Origin: Pyrus communis
Lineage: Eukaryota > Streptophyta > Magnoliopsida > Rosales > Rosaceae
Direction of reading: 5' to 3'
DNA: 64,000 bases
Assembly (NCBI RefSeq): GCF_963583255.1
Contig: NC_084814.1
Coordinates: forward strand, 17,717,464-17,781,463
The notes under the pieces were generated by a model, which saw only the letters and a list, made by a program, of their open reading frames with translations, ran no database searches and had not been told where the DNA came from. The position numbers were made by a program, and so were the translations under genes. This document shows positions 36,817 to 48,621 of this stretch, in pieces. Each line of letters begins with the position of its first letter. Within the stretch, counting starts at the first letter, position 1.

Positions 36817-39312
36817 CTAGTCTTGAACTTCACTGTTGAGCACGAAGCTGGGAAATTGCACGGTAATGTCCCTAGAAAATGGAAGCCGAATTTAGAAGCA
36901 TGTAACTTTGAGGAAATGTGTTTGTTGAATAGCATATTATGTTAACTGAAAAAGTGAAAGTCCGCTTTGTAAATGGATAATTGGTACTTTCTCTGTGGAG
37001 CTATACCAAGAGCGAAGAATTGTAGAATATGATTTCTTGTTTCGATGGATAGCATAATGAGTAAGTGTCAAATAGATGAAAGAAAGCAGTACTAGTGACA
37101 TTGATAGGGTTTTCGGACTCACGTTAGATATGGAAGAGTCATATTCTTTATCAGAGATGGATGCTTTGCTACAAATTCCTTCCACTCTTCTTGATCAATT
37201 CTGCCATCTCCGTTTAAATCTGCCTCCGTTATTGTCTTTAGAAAAACACGAAGAACAATGTGATTAAAATTAGAATGACGAGTAAAACTAGAACTGTTGG
37301 CTGAAAAAAATACAGAATCTGAGCAAACAAGAACGTATAATAACAAAGTGTAGAGTAATCAAAACCTTCTCGACAATTGATTCAATAACATCATCGGAAA
37401 GGTCCAGATCTGATTCATTCAAAAGGGCTGACACCATCTGCTTCAACTGCCAAGGTAATATTATCGACAACACCCATAGAGAGGTAAAAAGAATCAGATT
37501 TGCAGATATTTCATGTTTCAAAATAAAAAGTAAGAAACTTTAACTGCAGTTTTCATATCATTTGAAGAAAAAGTGGTCAAGAAAAATAGCAGGGGATTTA
37601 CCTCATAACGCTCAATGTAACCAGTCTGTCGTAGATCATACAATCTAAATGCGACTGCAAAGCATAAACTTTAAGAATTCCGTGGAAAGAACACAACTAT
37701 TAATTGTACACACACAAGCAGCAAAAAAGATAGATACCAACGTGAAGAAAAAAGAAACACAAATCACGATCTTCTGTTATCATACATGAGATTTTGTCTG
37801 CTTCGGAAGAACGTGGGTGAAAAATGCTTAATGACCGAACAAATTCTCCAAACTCAATGACCCCATTGTGCTTGACATCAAACAAGTCAAAAACCTGCAA
37901 TGACAAAATGCAGATTGTTAGAATATATCTTAAAATCTCGATTGGAATAAACTCCTTATCTAGGCTATGTGGTTTATGTATTAGTGTGGTTCAATAGCTC
38001 AATTCTTTTTTCTGGAAAATACTTGGTTTAAAATGGCTAGAAAAGTGAACAACCATGATATTGTTGAAAAGCTCCTCGTTTAGTTGTTTTAGGCTAGCTA
38101 AACCATACGACCAGTCAGATTGTTTCAGTACGATTGTTGTGACAGTGCATGCATTGGAACGCTGAGCTAGACTGGGAGGCTTACAGTAGCGAATCCAGGG
38201 ATTTATGGACTTCTTGCGCTGCCAGCGCGCATAAATGGCCCTTTTATTTTGTATGCAAAATTTGATCTAAAGTGGACAATCTCACAAAACATTACAATTA
38301 TGTATACGCACCCGATCTGCAAAAAGGTTCTGCTTACTGCGGCTTTGAAAGAGTGCAAGTTGGAATTCTTCCTGTTCATATCATGTCAAAGATTCAGCGC
38401 ATGAGTAACGTAAGAAAATGAAACAGAAAGATCCTTTCGACTTTCAACTTCAACAACATAATCTCTATAGCTCTCCGAGTGTAGAGCAAACAAAATGTCA
38501 TCTCAAGAATGTGTGTCAGAAGATCAAAATGCAACCTTAGGTATAAATACCTTGTGTAGAAGACCATCTTTAATTATGGAACTGCATAGTTTCTTAAACA
38601 GTTCATACAAGGCCTCCACTTCATTTACCGTAACTGTTAAACAATCGAAAGTACTAAATTCAGAAATTTGATATGTGCACTGTGCAGATTATGATCAACC
38701 GTATATTAACACCAGCCAGTACCAAATATATAAAAAATTCAAATACATAAGGGCATGGTGTATGGACGATGGTGGTTGTGGTGCACCTACCACCTGTGCA
38801 AGCCCATCAACAAGAAGTGACAGAGGGCGGAGTTGTATGGTAACGCAATAGAAATGAAGCAATCAACATTATTAGTAAAGTAACAAACATCCGGAAATAG
38901 CACGCAGAGTGCGTGTTGTTGCAGCTGCAACATTTGGATTTGGATAGCATGAGCATTGACGAAGGTGCCACAAAAGCCAAGGCATCACTCCGTAGAATTG
39001 TAGCATGTGAAGATAAAGACACAGGCACAGAAAATACTTCTTCCTCTAAACTTACAAAAGAGACGGGCTAGAGGAAGATCATCAGCAATAAAAAGCTATA
39101 TGCGCAGCATCGCGATGGTTTCGTGTTCATGTACAATGCTGGAAATAAATATTGGATGACTCATGCATCTCAATCAACATAACTTTGTTAAAGTTCCACA
39201 GCGCAACTCTTGGAATTATACACTTACAAGCAGTTTCTGAAGCAAGAATTCTAGGGTCCTCATGTCCAAGTCTATCAACTCTCGAACTCTTGAAGCAAAA
39301 GCAGTGCAGCAT
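36817..39312 (-). CDS. CBL: Calcineurin B-like calcium sensor (CBL)
   Basis: Eight exons on the minus strand: 39228-39312, 38551-38633, 38312-38371, 37786-37894, 37602-37654, 37366-37446, 37123-37235 and 36817-36871. They sum to 639 nt, 212 residues, the normal CBL size. CBL proteins bind calcium and recruit CIPK kinases to membranes. Four EF-hand regions are visible: a degenerate first one ([12 protein letters not shown]), [24 protein letters not shown] and a canonical [12 protein letters not shown] at 163-174. The C-terminal FPSF motif, a CIPK phosphorylation site in the family, is present. The N-terminus [20 protein letters not shown] lacks the Gly2 needed for myristoylation but has Cys4 and Cys6. 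This resembles Arabidopsis CBL8 more than CBL1/4/9; the exact orthologue is unresolved. Intact. Confidence 0.92.
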
Positions 39313-39584
39313 GATTCCGACAGAAGACTATCGAGATTTAATTTTTATCTGCAGAATCCAGTGAAAAAATACATAAAAAATAGGTATTTTGAGAAGTAAT
39401 CTTCAAAACGTTTCCGGAAATCATAACTTCCTACAACAGTATCCCAGAAAAGAATTAAAAAGAAAAAAAGAAAAAACACACCAAGAAACTGAGATTCATT
39501 TTCGGATCCCGCCATTGTAAACAATATTTTAGTTGGTCAACAATTTTCTCGGTAAGCACCTGTTAAATACATACAAATATATAC

Positions 39585-39614
39585 ACACACACATACAAAT
39601 ATTCATACATACAA

Positions 39615-39662
<48 letters not shown>

Positions 39663-39690
39663 GCACGCACGCACACACACATATATACTC
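39585..39690. repeat. (AC)n microsatellite upstream of the CBL gene
   Basis: A long AC/CA run with an interrupted CACG segment, about 270-380 bp upstream of the CBL start codon, in its likely promoter or leader. Translations of it (long His-Thr or Val-Cys runs) are artefacts. Confidence 0.92.
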
Positions 39691-40686
39691 ACACGCACAA
39701 ACTTCAACCATTGGTGTTGTAGATACTAGATCCAGCAAACCAAACAAATTTGGAAAAAAAGCATTTATAGAACTGTTTCATTAAAATCAAGAAATCAAAT
39801 TAAGCAGTTTACCAAAAAAAAAAAGAAAAAAAAAAAGAAATCAAATGAAGCAAGTAGCTTGTAAAACATTCAGAAAAGTCAACCTGCAGCGCAATTCAGA
39901 GCACTCTCTGATCGTCTTAAATCAAAACCAAGATTTTCACCCTCCAGATTCAAGTAAACACCAAATTGTTTTCAAATCCCATTCTTCCTCTCTGTCAAAA
40001 ATAAAACAAAACTAATTTCTACCTACTAAAAAGTTGAAACAACAGATGCATGCAAACCAGCTGTAGTTTCCACCCACCAAAACTCCCAGAAAAAAAGCGG
40101 AAAGCAGATACTAGGTCCCAGAGAACTATGACTGAAAAGAAGCCGTAGATATGCTTTAGAATCCGTGGGGCTCACCTGGGGCAGTACGTTCTGGTGTTCT
40201 CAAACCTCAAAAGCACTTTCCTTCAAAGCTCAAAAGTAGAAGTGGGACTCCATATACATACATTAGTACATAAATAGTCCAAGCCATCTTCCTCCCATTA
40301 TTTTGATTCCATTTGTCTTAAAATATTCAATCAATCCCCTTCTTCTACCTTCATTATTTACAGATGAATCTAGATGGCCCATGTATCTATTTATTTAATC
40401 GTTTTTGTAATGGTCCGCCGACCAGATTAATAGTATATTTATATATAAAGCCAAGAACCCAATGACGTGCGTGGATGGGTTGGTCACGTAGTTGACAATC
40501 ACTCCTGTGATTAGCTGTTTTGGATTTTATAAGGACACGTCATCAGTGAGCGTTGAATTTACGTGGTGTCTTTTTTTTCCAAGGGAAGAGGGGAGCCGTT
40601 GGATTTTGAATTTGGGGTTCGTGGCATGTTCCGAGTTTCCGAGTTACGAACTCGTTCGTCGTCCCAGTCGCTCTCTCCTCCCAGAA
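39691..40686. other. Divergent intergenic region between CBL and the RING/PHD locus
   Basis: Likely holds the promoters of both genes, which are transcribed away from each other. No gene seen. Confidence 0.5.
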
Positions 40687-41329
40687 ATGCAGACATGGCG
40701 GTCTCTCTCCTTCACCGGTAATCTCTCCGCTCTCGTCGTTTTCGTTTCCTCGTTGATCTCTAAATTGTACAAAATCATATTTTTATTTCTTATAATTTTT
40801 CATAATTATTTGTTTGATTAGGTTTTAGTAAGTTGCGAGTGTTGGGTGATGCAATGGAAGTTGATTTAGTTACGAGTCCAATGCAAGAGGAAGATGCTTT
40901 TGGAGTTGATGACAATTATCAAAATGTAAGCTTCAAGTTCAAATTTTTAATTTTTTTTTAATTGAGCTGTGCAAGTATTTTTCATGCAATTTATAGCTTA
41001 TTTATTTATATACCGGTAGCTTGATTACGTTGAGGGTTTGGGTTTTATGGAGCAAATGAGCTTCCTTTTCGGGAAATTGGCTGAATTTTGAAGAGGTGCA
41101 GTGCATGATTGAACTGTGTTCGTGTGTTTAGATACGCAAGTTAAGTGTAGCTGCTTGGTTTCGTATCTGTTTGAGATATTTTTTTTATTTTTTATTTTTT
41201 ATTTTGCTGTCATAATGTGCAGGACAATACCAATTTCGAGGGTGAAACATGTGGGATATGCATGAATGCAATAATCGACAGGGGTGTTCTCGATTGCTGC
41301 CAGCATTGGTACGTGCTTTAGTGTGGCTT

Positions 41330-41375
<46 letters not shown>

Positions 41376-41376
41376 G
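41330..41376. repeat. (GT)n(GA)n compound microsatellite in intron
   Basis: A GT run followed directly by a GA run inside intron 3 of the RING/PHD locus, close to the acceptor that precedes the damaged RING exon. Confidence 0.9.
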
Positions 41377-43861
41377 AATTTTGTTTTATGACATGGGTTC
41401 ATCTTGGGGGTTTTCAGGTTTGACAATTGGGCTACCATTACAAACCTCTGCCCGCTTTGCCAGAATGAATTTCAAATGATCACATGTGTTCCGGTGAGTG
41501 ATGCAAATAAACAGCTATCGCTTTAGTATTATTTCTGTTATGATTGCTATGGATTATAGAATGGTATTAATGTACAACTCGTATAAAGCACAGTTGTTAC
41601 TTTGATTTCTTAACTATCTGTTTTCAATAGTTTTCTTTTTGTTGCAAACAGAAATTTTATTTTGAAGTTTTCTCAAAATAGCGATTTGATGCTGGTTTGA
41701 AGTGGCACTAAATCATATGAGTTTGATTTGTATGTGAAGATATATGATACTATTGGGAGCAGCAAAGAGGACGAGGACTCAACTTATAGGTACTTTCGTA
41801 ATTATGGATAATGTGTTTAAGTCTATTGGTGAGGGTTCTTTGTTCACTTTTATATGCAGCACATGTTCTGTGGCTTACTACTCATCTGTACCGTTCATGT
41901 GGAATTGGAATTCAAAGATTTTGTTAAATAATTTGCAACCAAGACATTTTTTTTTTTTTTTAATTATTGTGGACAAGTTTCAACAGAGACTAATTTTTCC
42001 ATGTTCATCTGTGCAGTGACGATGATCGGTGTATTGAAGGGAAGAATAACACTCTCTTATTTCCATCATACTACATTGATGAAAATGTAATTATCCTTGC
42101 AAGTTAATTGTTGTCAGGTGATTCTACATATTTCACTTGTGGTTTATGGTTCTAAATTTGTTTTCCTTTAAATGACTCTATGTTTGAATCTTCTGAGTCA
42201 TGACCCATGAGTTGTGAAATTTTTCCGTTCCCTGGGTTTCTTATGTGCCATGCATTGATCTCTTCTGAAGACCCAGTACTTTGGTCTAACGACTGAGACG
42301 TGGTGTTGTGCTTATAAGCATCATTAGGGTAATCTGTAGCCATTCCTGTTATATCAAGATGCAGCCGAGAGGAATTGAATTAGTACTTTATACAGGATAT
42401 GGACCTTCTAATATGGGAATGCTATGTGCTCCACAAAAAAGATGAGTTTGGATGTTAGCGTGGTTTTTAAGTAATGGTTAGACTAAGGTTAATTCTATGT
42501 TTTGAAGTCATTCCCATTTAGGTCCGATTAGGATCCCTCTGTTTCCTTTTCTCCCCAATCCTGTAATTTGCGTCTTTATTTTTTTCTTCAAGTTTACTTT
42601 TCAACATTTGATCATTTGATACCAAATTCTTATGTTACTTTATCATCTTGTAGGCAGTTACATGCTTGGATGGAGATGGCTGCAAAATTCGAAGTGGATC
42701 AGTGGCTACTGAGGGAGATTCCAATCTTGATACATCAATTGCTTGTGATTCATGTGAACTATGGTTAACAATCAAGCAAAGTGATATAGGAACTCTTTCC
42801 ATTAAAATATATGCTTTTATAAAAAATTAGTTTCTAATTGCTTTTTGACTTGAATTGAAATTCGAAACAGGTACCATGCTTTCTGTGTGGGATTTGATCC
42901 GGAGGGCACATCTGAGAGTACATGGTTATGCCCAAGGTAGGTTACATGGGGATCATTCCTTTGTTCATGGGTGTTGCACCGTTGCCTCCTTTGCTGAACC
43001 TAGTCTGTGGCTTTTCCTTATAGATCCTGTTTCGTTATAATATCAATAACAACTTGTCATTGGCCGTACCCTTAAAATAAAAGTCAATGGAGATAATTAG
43101 GTTGTCGGTCCTTTTCCTTTCTATGGGAGCTTTGTTTTTGTTGTGGAGATCCCTATCTTGAGTTGTCAACCAATTAGATTAAACAGTCAAGTCAGGTAAT
43201 GATACGATCTGATTTGTGACTCAGGGACAAAGAGAACCATTTATGTTTACAATTGCTGCCAAGTAACAACCCCTGTAGGTTTGGACTGATTAGTGAGCTT
43301 TGGCGATCCGTATTTATCCACCTCAAGATTTATAGGCATAATGGATTACATATTTCTCTTTTTTTTCCTAAAATTCCTCTGTCCTCTCTTTTCATATAAC
43401 TTGTCATACTGATTTTTTTTAACTAATCCTAATTTTTGGTTTGTTTTGTCTTTCTGTAGATGTTTAGTTGATGAAATGACAAAAAAATCAGATGCAGGTT
43501 CAGTCCAGAGGTCTAACAAACAGTATGGTCCAGAAAATCCTAATGGTGAACCTGAAGCTGAGGATAATCTTTCTAGAAAGGTATCTGTTTCTGTTGCTGA
43601 TAGTGGTGAGACAGCTGTTGTGGTCTCAATGGCTGGCGAAAATCATGGGTATGGAAAACCAAGTGAGAGCATTTTGCCAACCGGTGAAGTTGGAAAGGAC
43701 CTGAAGTCTAAAGAATTGGTATTGTCTACTGACGATAGCCACAAGTTGGAAAAACCTTCCTGGGAAAGAAATATTAACCAACCAGTTCTTGAAGCTCAGC
43801 AACTAAAACTGTCCCTATCCAGTGATACCTCCAGTTTACCTTCAAATTCTTTAGCACCAAA

Positions 43862-43990
43862 GCAGATGTTTATAACAAGTCCAAACAATCAATTAGCCTC
43901 CAGACGAGTCCTTATCCTCAGCAGCTCTCCTCATGATCTTTTTAACTCTCAAACCAGGCACAGTTTCTTGTTCTTGTGATGATTTATCAG
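43862..43990 (-). other. Inverted templated insertion in exon 9 of the RING/PHD locus
   Basis: Positions 43862-43903 are the exact reverse complement of 45474-45515, an intron segment 1.6 kb downstream. Positions 43902-43990 read on the minus strand encode a sequence ending GLRVKKIMRRAAEDKDSS, which fits the conserved middle of this protein family. The two pieces overlap by the three bases cag. Forward coding resumes after about 43991 with EDLLVYPKLLHAFRTAVAG. This is a rearrangement scar. Confidence 0.88.
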
Positions 43991-46900
43991 CAGGATTAGA
44001 GCGTGCAATCCCCTTAGAAGATTTACTCGTCTATCCAAAGCTTCTTCATGCCTTTAGGACTGCTGTAGCAGGGGGACCTCAAACTGAACCTGTTAAGAAG
44101 GTACCACATTTGGCACTGAACGCAAAGAAGGCAATATTGCAGAAGGGAAAAGTACGTGAGAATCTAACAAAAAAGATTTATGGGACATCCAATGGAAGAA
44201 GAACATATGCATGGGACCGGGACTGGCAAATTGAATTTTGGAAGCATCGCAGCTTAGGAACTACAAAGCCTGAAAAGATTGAGACTTTGAAGTCAGTTCT
44301 TAATCTTCTGAAAGAGAGGTCAGAGCGTGTAGATACAGAGCAGGAGTCCGATAAGCAGTCCACAAATCCAATTCTTTCCAAATTGTATTTAGCAGATGTA
44401 TCGGTACTCCCAAGAAAATATGATATTAAGCCTCTCTTACCTCTTAAAACTGCTGGTAATACAGAGCAGAATAATAAACAGCTTGCCTTGAATGAAAAGT
44501 GTTCGAAGTCATCTCTTAATTATTCTACTTCAAATTCCTCAAAAACGAATACGGTTTCATCAAAAGGCCGGGTTCCTTCATTGGAGAAATATGGGACTAA
44601 GAATAATGTTCCAAGCTCAGAGAATGGCGCTGCGTCTAACAAAGTACATCAAGACAAACGCTTGGAAGGGTCCTTGGTTTCTTCGTCTGGTGCTTACAAA
44701 TCTAAAACCACGAGTGAAGTGGTTGATAAAACTGACAAAAGAAAATGGGCTCTAGAGGTTCTTGCCAGGAAAAGTGGTGCAGGCACGAACACGACAAATG
44801 AAAAACAGGAAGACACCACACTCAAAGCAAATTACCCTTTGCTAGTATGTAAAAGCTTTACTTTAAAACCATTTGTTTATGCTGTTTGGTTCTGCAGATC
44901 ATATAATAAAATTTGTGGTTGCTTTGAGCAGGCTCAATTACCAATAGACATGAGGCCGGTTTTGGCGCCCAGTCGTCATAATAAAATCCCCTTATCAGCG
45001 AGGCAGGTATGAAGACCTTGTGTGTGCTCTTCTTCTAACCAATGTTGGTGCGTCCTAGATATCGAATTTAATCAATTCTCTTGATACTTGATAGGTTACT
45101 CCGTCAGGTCTTTCTATTAAGAAATATTTTGAACATGGAAAAGGGTGTTGCCTTCTGTTGGTCTTTGAATGGAAAATTAGAAAGGTGGTAGTTTTTTGAG
45201 CTTTCTTATGAGGAAATGGTAGAAAGGAACCTTGCCCCCTAATTTCTCATAATCTTGCACGAGGAGTGATTCATCAAGTAAACCTAAGCTAGGACACGCC
45301 ACTGCTTCCAACGCCACCTCAATCGAACAACAACAAAGTCATTACCATTGTTTTAACCGTTGCTACTGATATTACCACCACTCTGATGGGAGCGCCAACA
45401 TGAGTTTCTTAGGATAGGTCAGTACAAGTTACAAGTTCTTTTTAACATCATTTATTTGTTTAATTTCATGAAACTGGAGGCTAATTGATTGTTTGGACTT
45501 GTTATAAACATCTGCCTTGCAGACACAGCTGTACCGTCTGACTGAGCACTTTTTGAAGAAAGCAAATCTGCCGGTGATCCGTAGAACTGCGGATACGGAG
45601 TTAACTGTTGTAGATGCAATAAATATAGAAAAGGGGGTTGCTGGTAGGTCAAGCAGCAAGCTAGTGTATATGAATCTATGTTCCCAGGAGATATTGCGTC
45701 GTTCAGAAAATAGGAAGTCTAGTGCAGGTGCAGCCCCAGTAAATAGTTCATCCCCATCTTCAGTCCCTGCTGATAGAGCAGAACAAGCTGCCGATGAAAT
45801 TTCAACTGATCCTGTAATTGAAGCAGCACTGAGAAATGCTGGTCTTCTGTCCGATTCTCCTCCAAATAGTCCACATCCCAATGTGGAAGTTCCTGCTGAA
45901 GAAGATGGCCCCTCGTTAGATATCAGAGAGGAAGGGTCTGATAATGTATTTGAAATGGATTTTCAGCCGGATCTGGACATATATGGTGACTTTGAGTACA
46001 ATTTGGAAGACGAAGGCTACATTGGTGCTGCTGCTGCAAAAATCTCCAATCCACAACCAGAAGAAGGGGCACCAAAATTGAAACTGGTGTTCTCTACACT
46101 TCAACCTGAAAGATCTAATCAGAATCTAGATTCTGAGAAGACAGAGACGACTGTTGAAGTACAAAAAGATTCTTCCAGCATGCTCGAGAATCTTACTTGT
46201 TCAGGTTTGGAAAACTACATCATGGAGGGTGGGACTGAAGAATCTAGCATTCCTCTGGAATCCTTGTTCGGTAAAGAAGGTGAAGAACTTTCTGTTGCAG
46301 AATGTGAAGAATTGTATGGACCGGATAAAGAATCACTGATAACGAAATTTCCAGAAGCATCAGAAAAGCTATCTGGATTGATTGATGAAGCTTTGGTTAA
46401 AGATAAAGATTCTAAAGAGAATGAAAATTGTACGCCAAAGTCAAACCAAGCAGTAAAAACAAATGGATTGGGTAAGGAGAACAATTTGAAAAATATGCTT
46501 GTTGCCAGTGGTGGATGCAACTCCTCTGGCGGAGAAGATTCAGCGAACCACATACAACCAGGTGAAACAGTTGATACAAAGGAGAAGAAACCACTACGGG
46601 CTCTAACGATCAGTCTAACAGCCTTGGTTCTGTATCTAAGAAGGTATTTCTCAGCCACGTTTCCCTAAAACAAACTTTAAATTCCTTTACATTGCTCTTG
46701 TTTCATTCTTTAAACCCGTATGAAAGGATATTTTCTGTGGATGAACTTAAGGTAATTGAAATATGTCATTTGGGCTGACTTGTTTCCAATCCTTTACAGG
46801 TGGAAGCCTACATTAAAGAGCACATCAGACCGCTATGCAAGAGTGGCGTGATTATGGCTGAACAATACAAGCGGGCTGTGGTGAAAACAACTGATAAGGT

Positions 46901-47234
46901 TATGAAATACCATTCTAAATCCAAGAATGCAAATTTCCTAATTAAGGAAGGTGAGAAGGTGAAGAAACTCGCGGAGCAGTATGTTGAGACAGCCTGACAG
47001 AACGAAAACAGCTGATCCTCTATAACGAAAGTTGATGAAGGAAACGTGTGTCGGAAGATATGTCCAGGTGAGTTTTCCTGCCTGAGCTCCGGTCATATAC
47101 AAGAATATCATCAGTTAATGTGCATGACATTTGGTCATAGTTGCTTCCAATAGGGTCTCTCAAGAATACTTCGCATATGGGAAAGGAAGGTCCATCGAAA
47201 CAAAAGCCGATCGAATTCTTCATGACTTGACTAA

Positions 47235-48027
47235 GGGGGTGTATTGTATATGGAGTGATAGACTTATCTTGACTCTAAAATTCAACTGTATTCAATATAG
47301 ACTTTTAAGGAGCATCATTGTCACCAATGTCGCCATCGCCGCCACCATTGTCATTGCCATGAGAGCGTCACTATGCTCACCACAACCACCACCACCATGA
47401 CTGCCACCTATACCGCCATCATCACCACCCCGTCACCATGCCTACCTACTCCTCAACCACCTCAACACCACCCCCACCATGATAATCACCAAATAGACAC
47501 CAACTTAACCACTATCTTACCAACAATTACCACGTGACACTTCTACCATCATCGTTGCCACTACCATCACCTCATAAGGCCACTTTGGCATGGTTATTAT
47601 CACCATTTCAATAATGGAAATTTAAAAATAATAATACTTACTAATAAATTGGTCAATAAAAATTTCAAGACAATTCACAGAATTCTAATAATTTTAACAT
47701 TGAACTCTGTAGAATTCTACAGAAGTGTATCATTTAATTCTTTTCTTTTCCTCAAAAGTATATTATTAAAAGGGGAGTCGTAACAAAACATTCTTGGTAT
47801 TATTTACTTTTAACATTAAAGATATTTTTACTCTAAAAAGTTAATTCTGATACTATTTACTTCCAACATTTTTTTTGTCCTTTTGGTTATAACTCAAAGT
47901 TTTCAATCTTTTTTCATTAGTTTTCTTATTAAAAGTCTATGAAATTTTATGAACTTTCTAATAGTCAGTAAAAGTCACATTAGAAACTCAACAAAAGTCT
48001 ATATAAATCTGAATAAACCACACCCCG
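47235..48027. mobile_element. Candidate PIF/Harbinger-like MITE, 793 bp
   Basis: Ends gggggtgtattgtat (left) and, reversed, cggggtgtggtttattc (right), each bordered by TAA (47232-47234 and 48028-48030), the usual target of this superfamily. The interior includes a CAY-rich tract. Similar ends occur at 52230-53473. Confidence 0.55.
47310..47590. repeat. CAY-rich trinucleotide tract
   Basis: Long low-complexity run of cac/cat/acc trinucleotides. It has short open frames on both strands that are compositional artefacts. Confidence 0.85.
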
Positions 48028-48621
48028 TAAAGTAAGCTACCACAAAAAGTGGCAAAACTTGAGTTTTTGAATTATGCATTCCAAAACAAGTGGTAGTGAT
48101 GGTTAGGTTCTGTTGCTTGATAAAATACAATAGCATTTTATGTTAAATGGATGAAGAGATCCGGGACACCACAATTATGACATAATTTCATCTAACGCAT
48201 ATTGTTTAAGGACAATATTACTCATTATTTAAATAAGAACCATGTCATTGTAAGTGAGAGATTTTAAGTTTGACTTATTTGGTCGGTGAGTTCGATACCC
48301 CTAATTATTATTGCCAACTCATTCTAGGACTTTGTTCAAATTTCCCACCCTTTGAGTACGTAGAATATCGGTTAGTATATATATAAAAAAAGTCTTTGAT
48401 GTCCAAAATACTCTGGGATCCATTCACAAAACGCCACCAAAATTTGCCAAAGAGCTTTAGCTCAAGTGCTGAGGATAGGCTCATTTGTTCGAACTTTTAA
48501 GAAACAACACCAAACTTTGACACAAAACAGACGGACAACTGAGCATCGAACATAAGAGCAAAGGGGGTTCCAGATTCCATCAATTGCATAGGTTGGGTGT
48601 GGACACCCCTCCAGGCTCCAT
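48028..48621. other. Intergenic between the convergent RING/PHD and SINA loci
   Basis: No gene. SINE-like words (gtaagtgagagattttaag near 48252 and tttgttcgaac near 48483) suggest old retroposon debris. Confidence 0.4.

Larger units (their letters stand above)
40687..46997 (+). pseudogene. RING/PHD-finger protein, At4g10930-like, multiply disrupted
   Basis: Recognisable exons: 40687-40717, 40822-40925, 41223-41308, 41418-41493, 41740-41789, 42017-42086, 42654-42763, 42871-42936, 43460-44844 (broken), 44932-45006, 45523-46643 and 46800-46997. They encode an N-terminal RING-like region (CGICMNAIIDRGVLDCCQHW), a PHD finger (CDSCELWYHAFCVGFDPEG...WLCPRC) and a long acidic tail with SPPNSPHPNVEVP and [18 protein letters not shown] blocks. 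Four lesions are visible. The RING lacks two Cys ligands. Exon 9 runs into an inverted insertion at 43862-43990 and stops at 43977. Exon 11 ends out of frame with exon 12 by one base. A TGA at 46995 lies just before a probable native end. The conserved start may be the ATG at 40854 (MEVDLV). A truncated RING/PHD product of about 370 residues remains possible. Confidence 0.8.

Noticed and set aside
39529..39784. Frames encoding His-Thr or Val-Cys runs
   Set aside because: Translations of the AC microsatellite on either strand.
43933..45012. A separate 359-codon gene starting at 43933
   Set aside because: Its first residues are the translated inverted insertion. From about 43991 it is the continuation of the RING/PHD protein, and its end reads through an intron (44845-44931).
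45429..46658. Minus-strand frames within the RING/PHD locus
   Set aside because: Antisense shadows of exon 11. The plus strand has conserved acidic blocks and correct splice sites.
47131..47590. Trinucleotide-rich open frame and possible repeat array resembling CRISPR
   Set aside because: Degenerate CAY low-complexity sequence without spaced identical repeats; a plant nuclear context makes a CRISPR array implausible.
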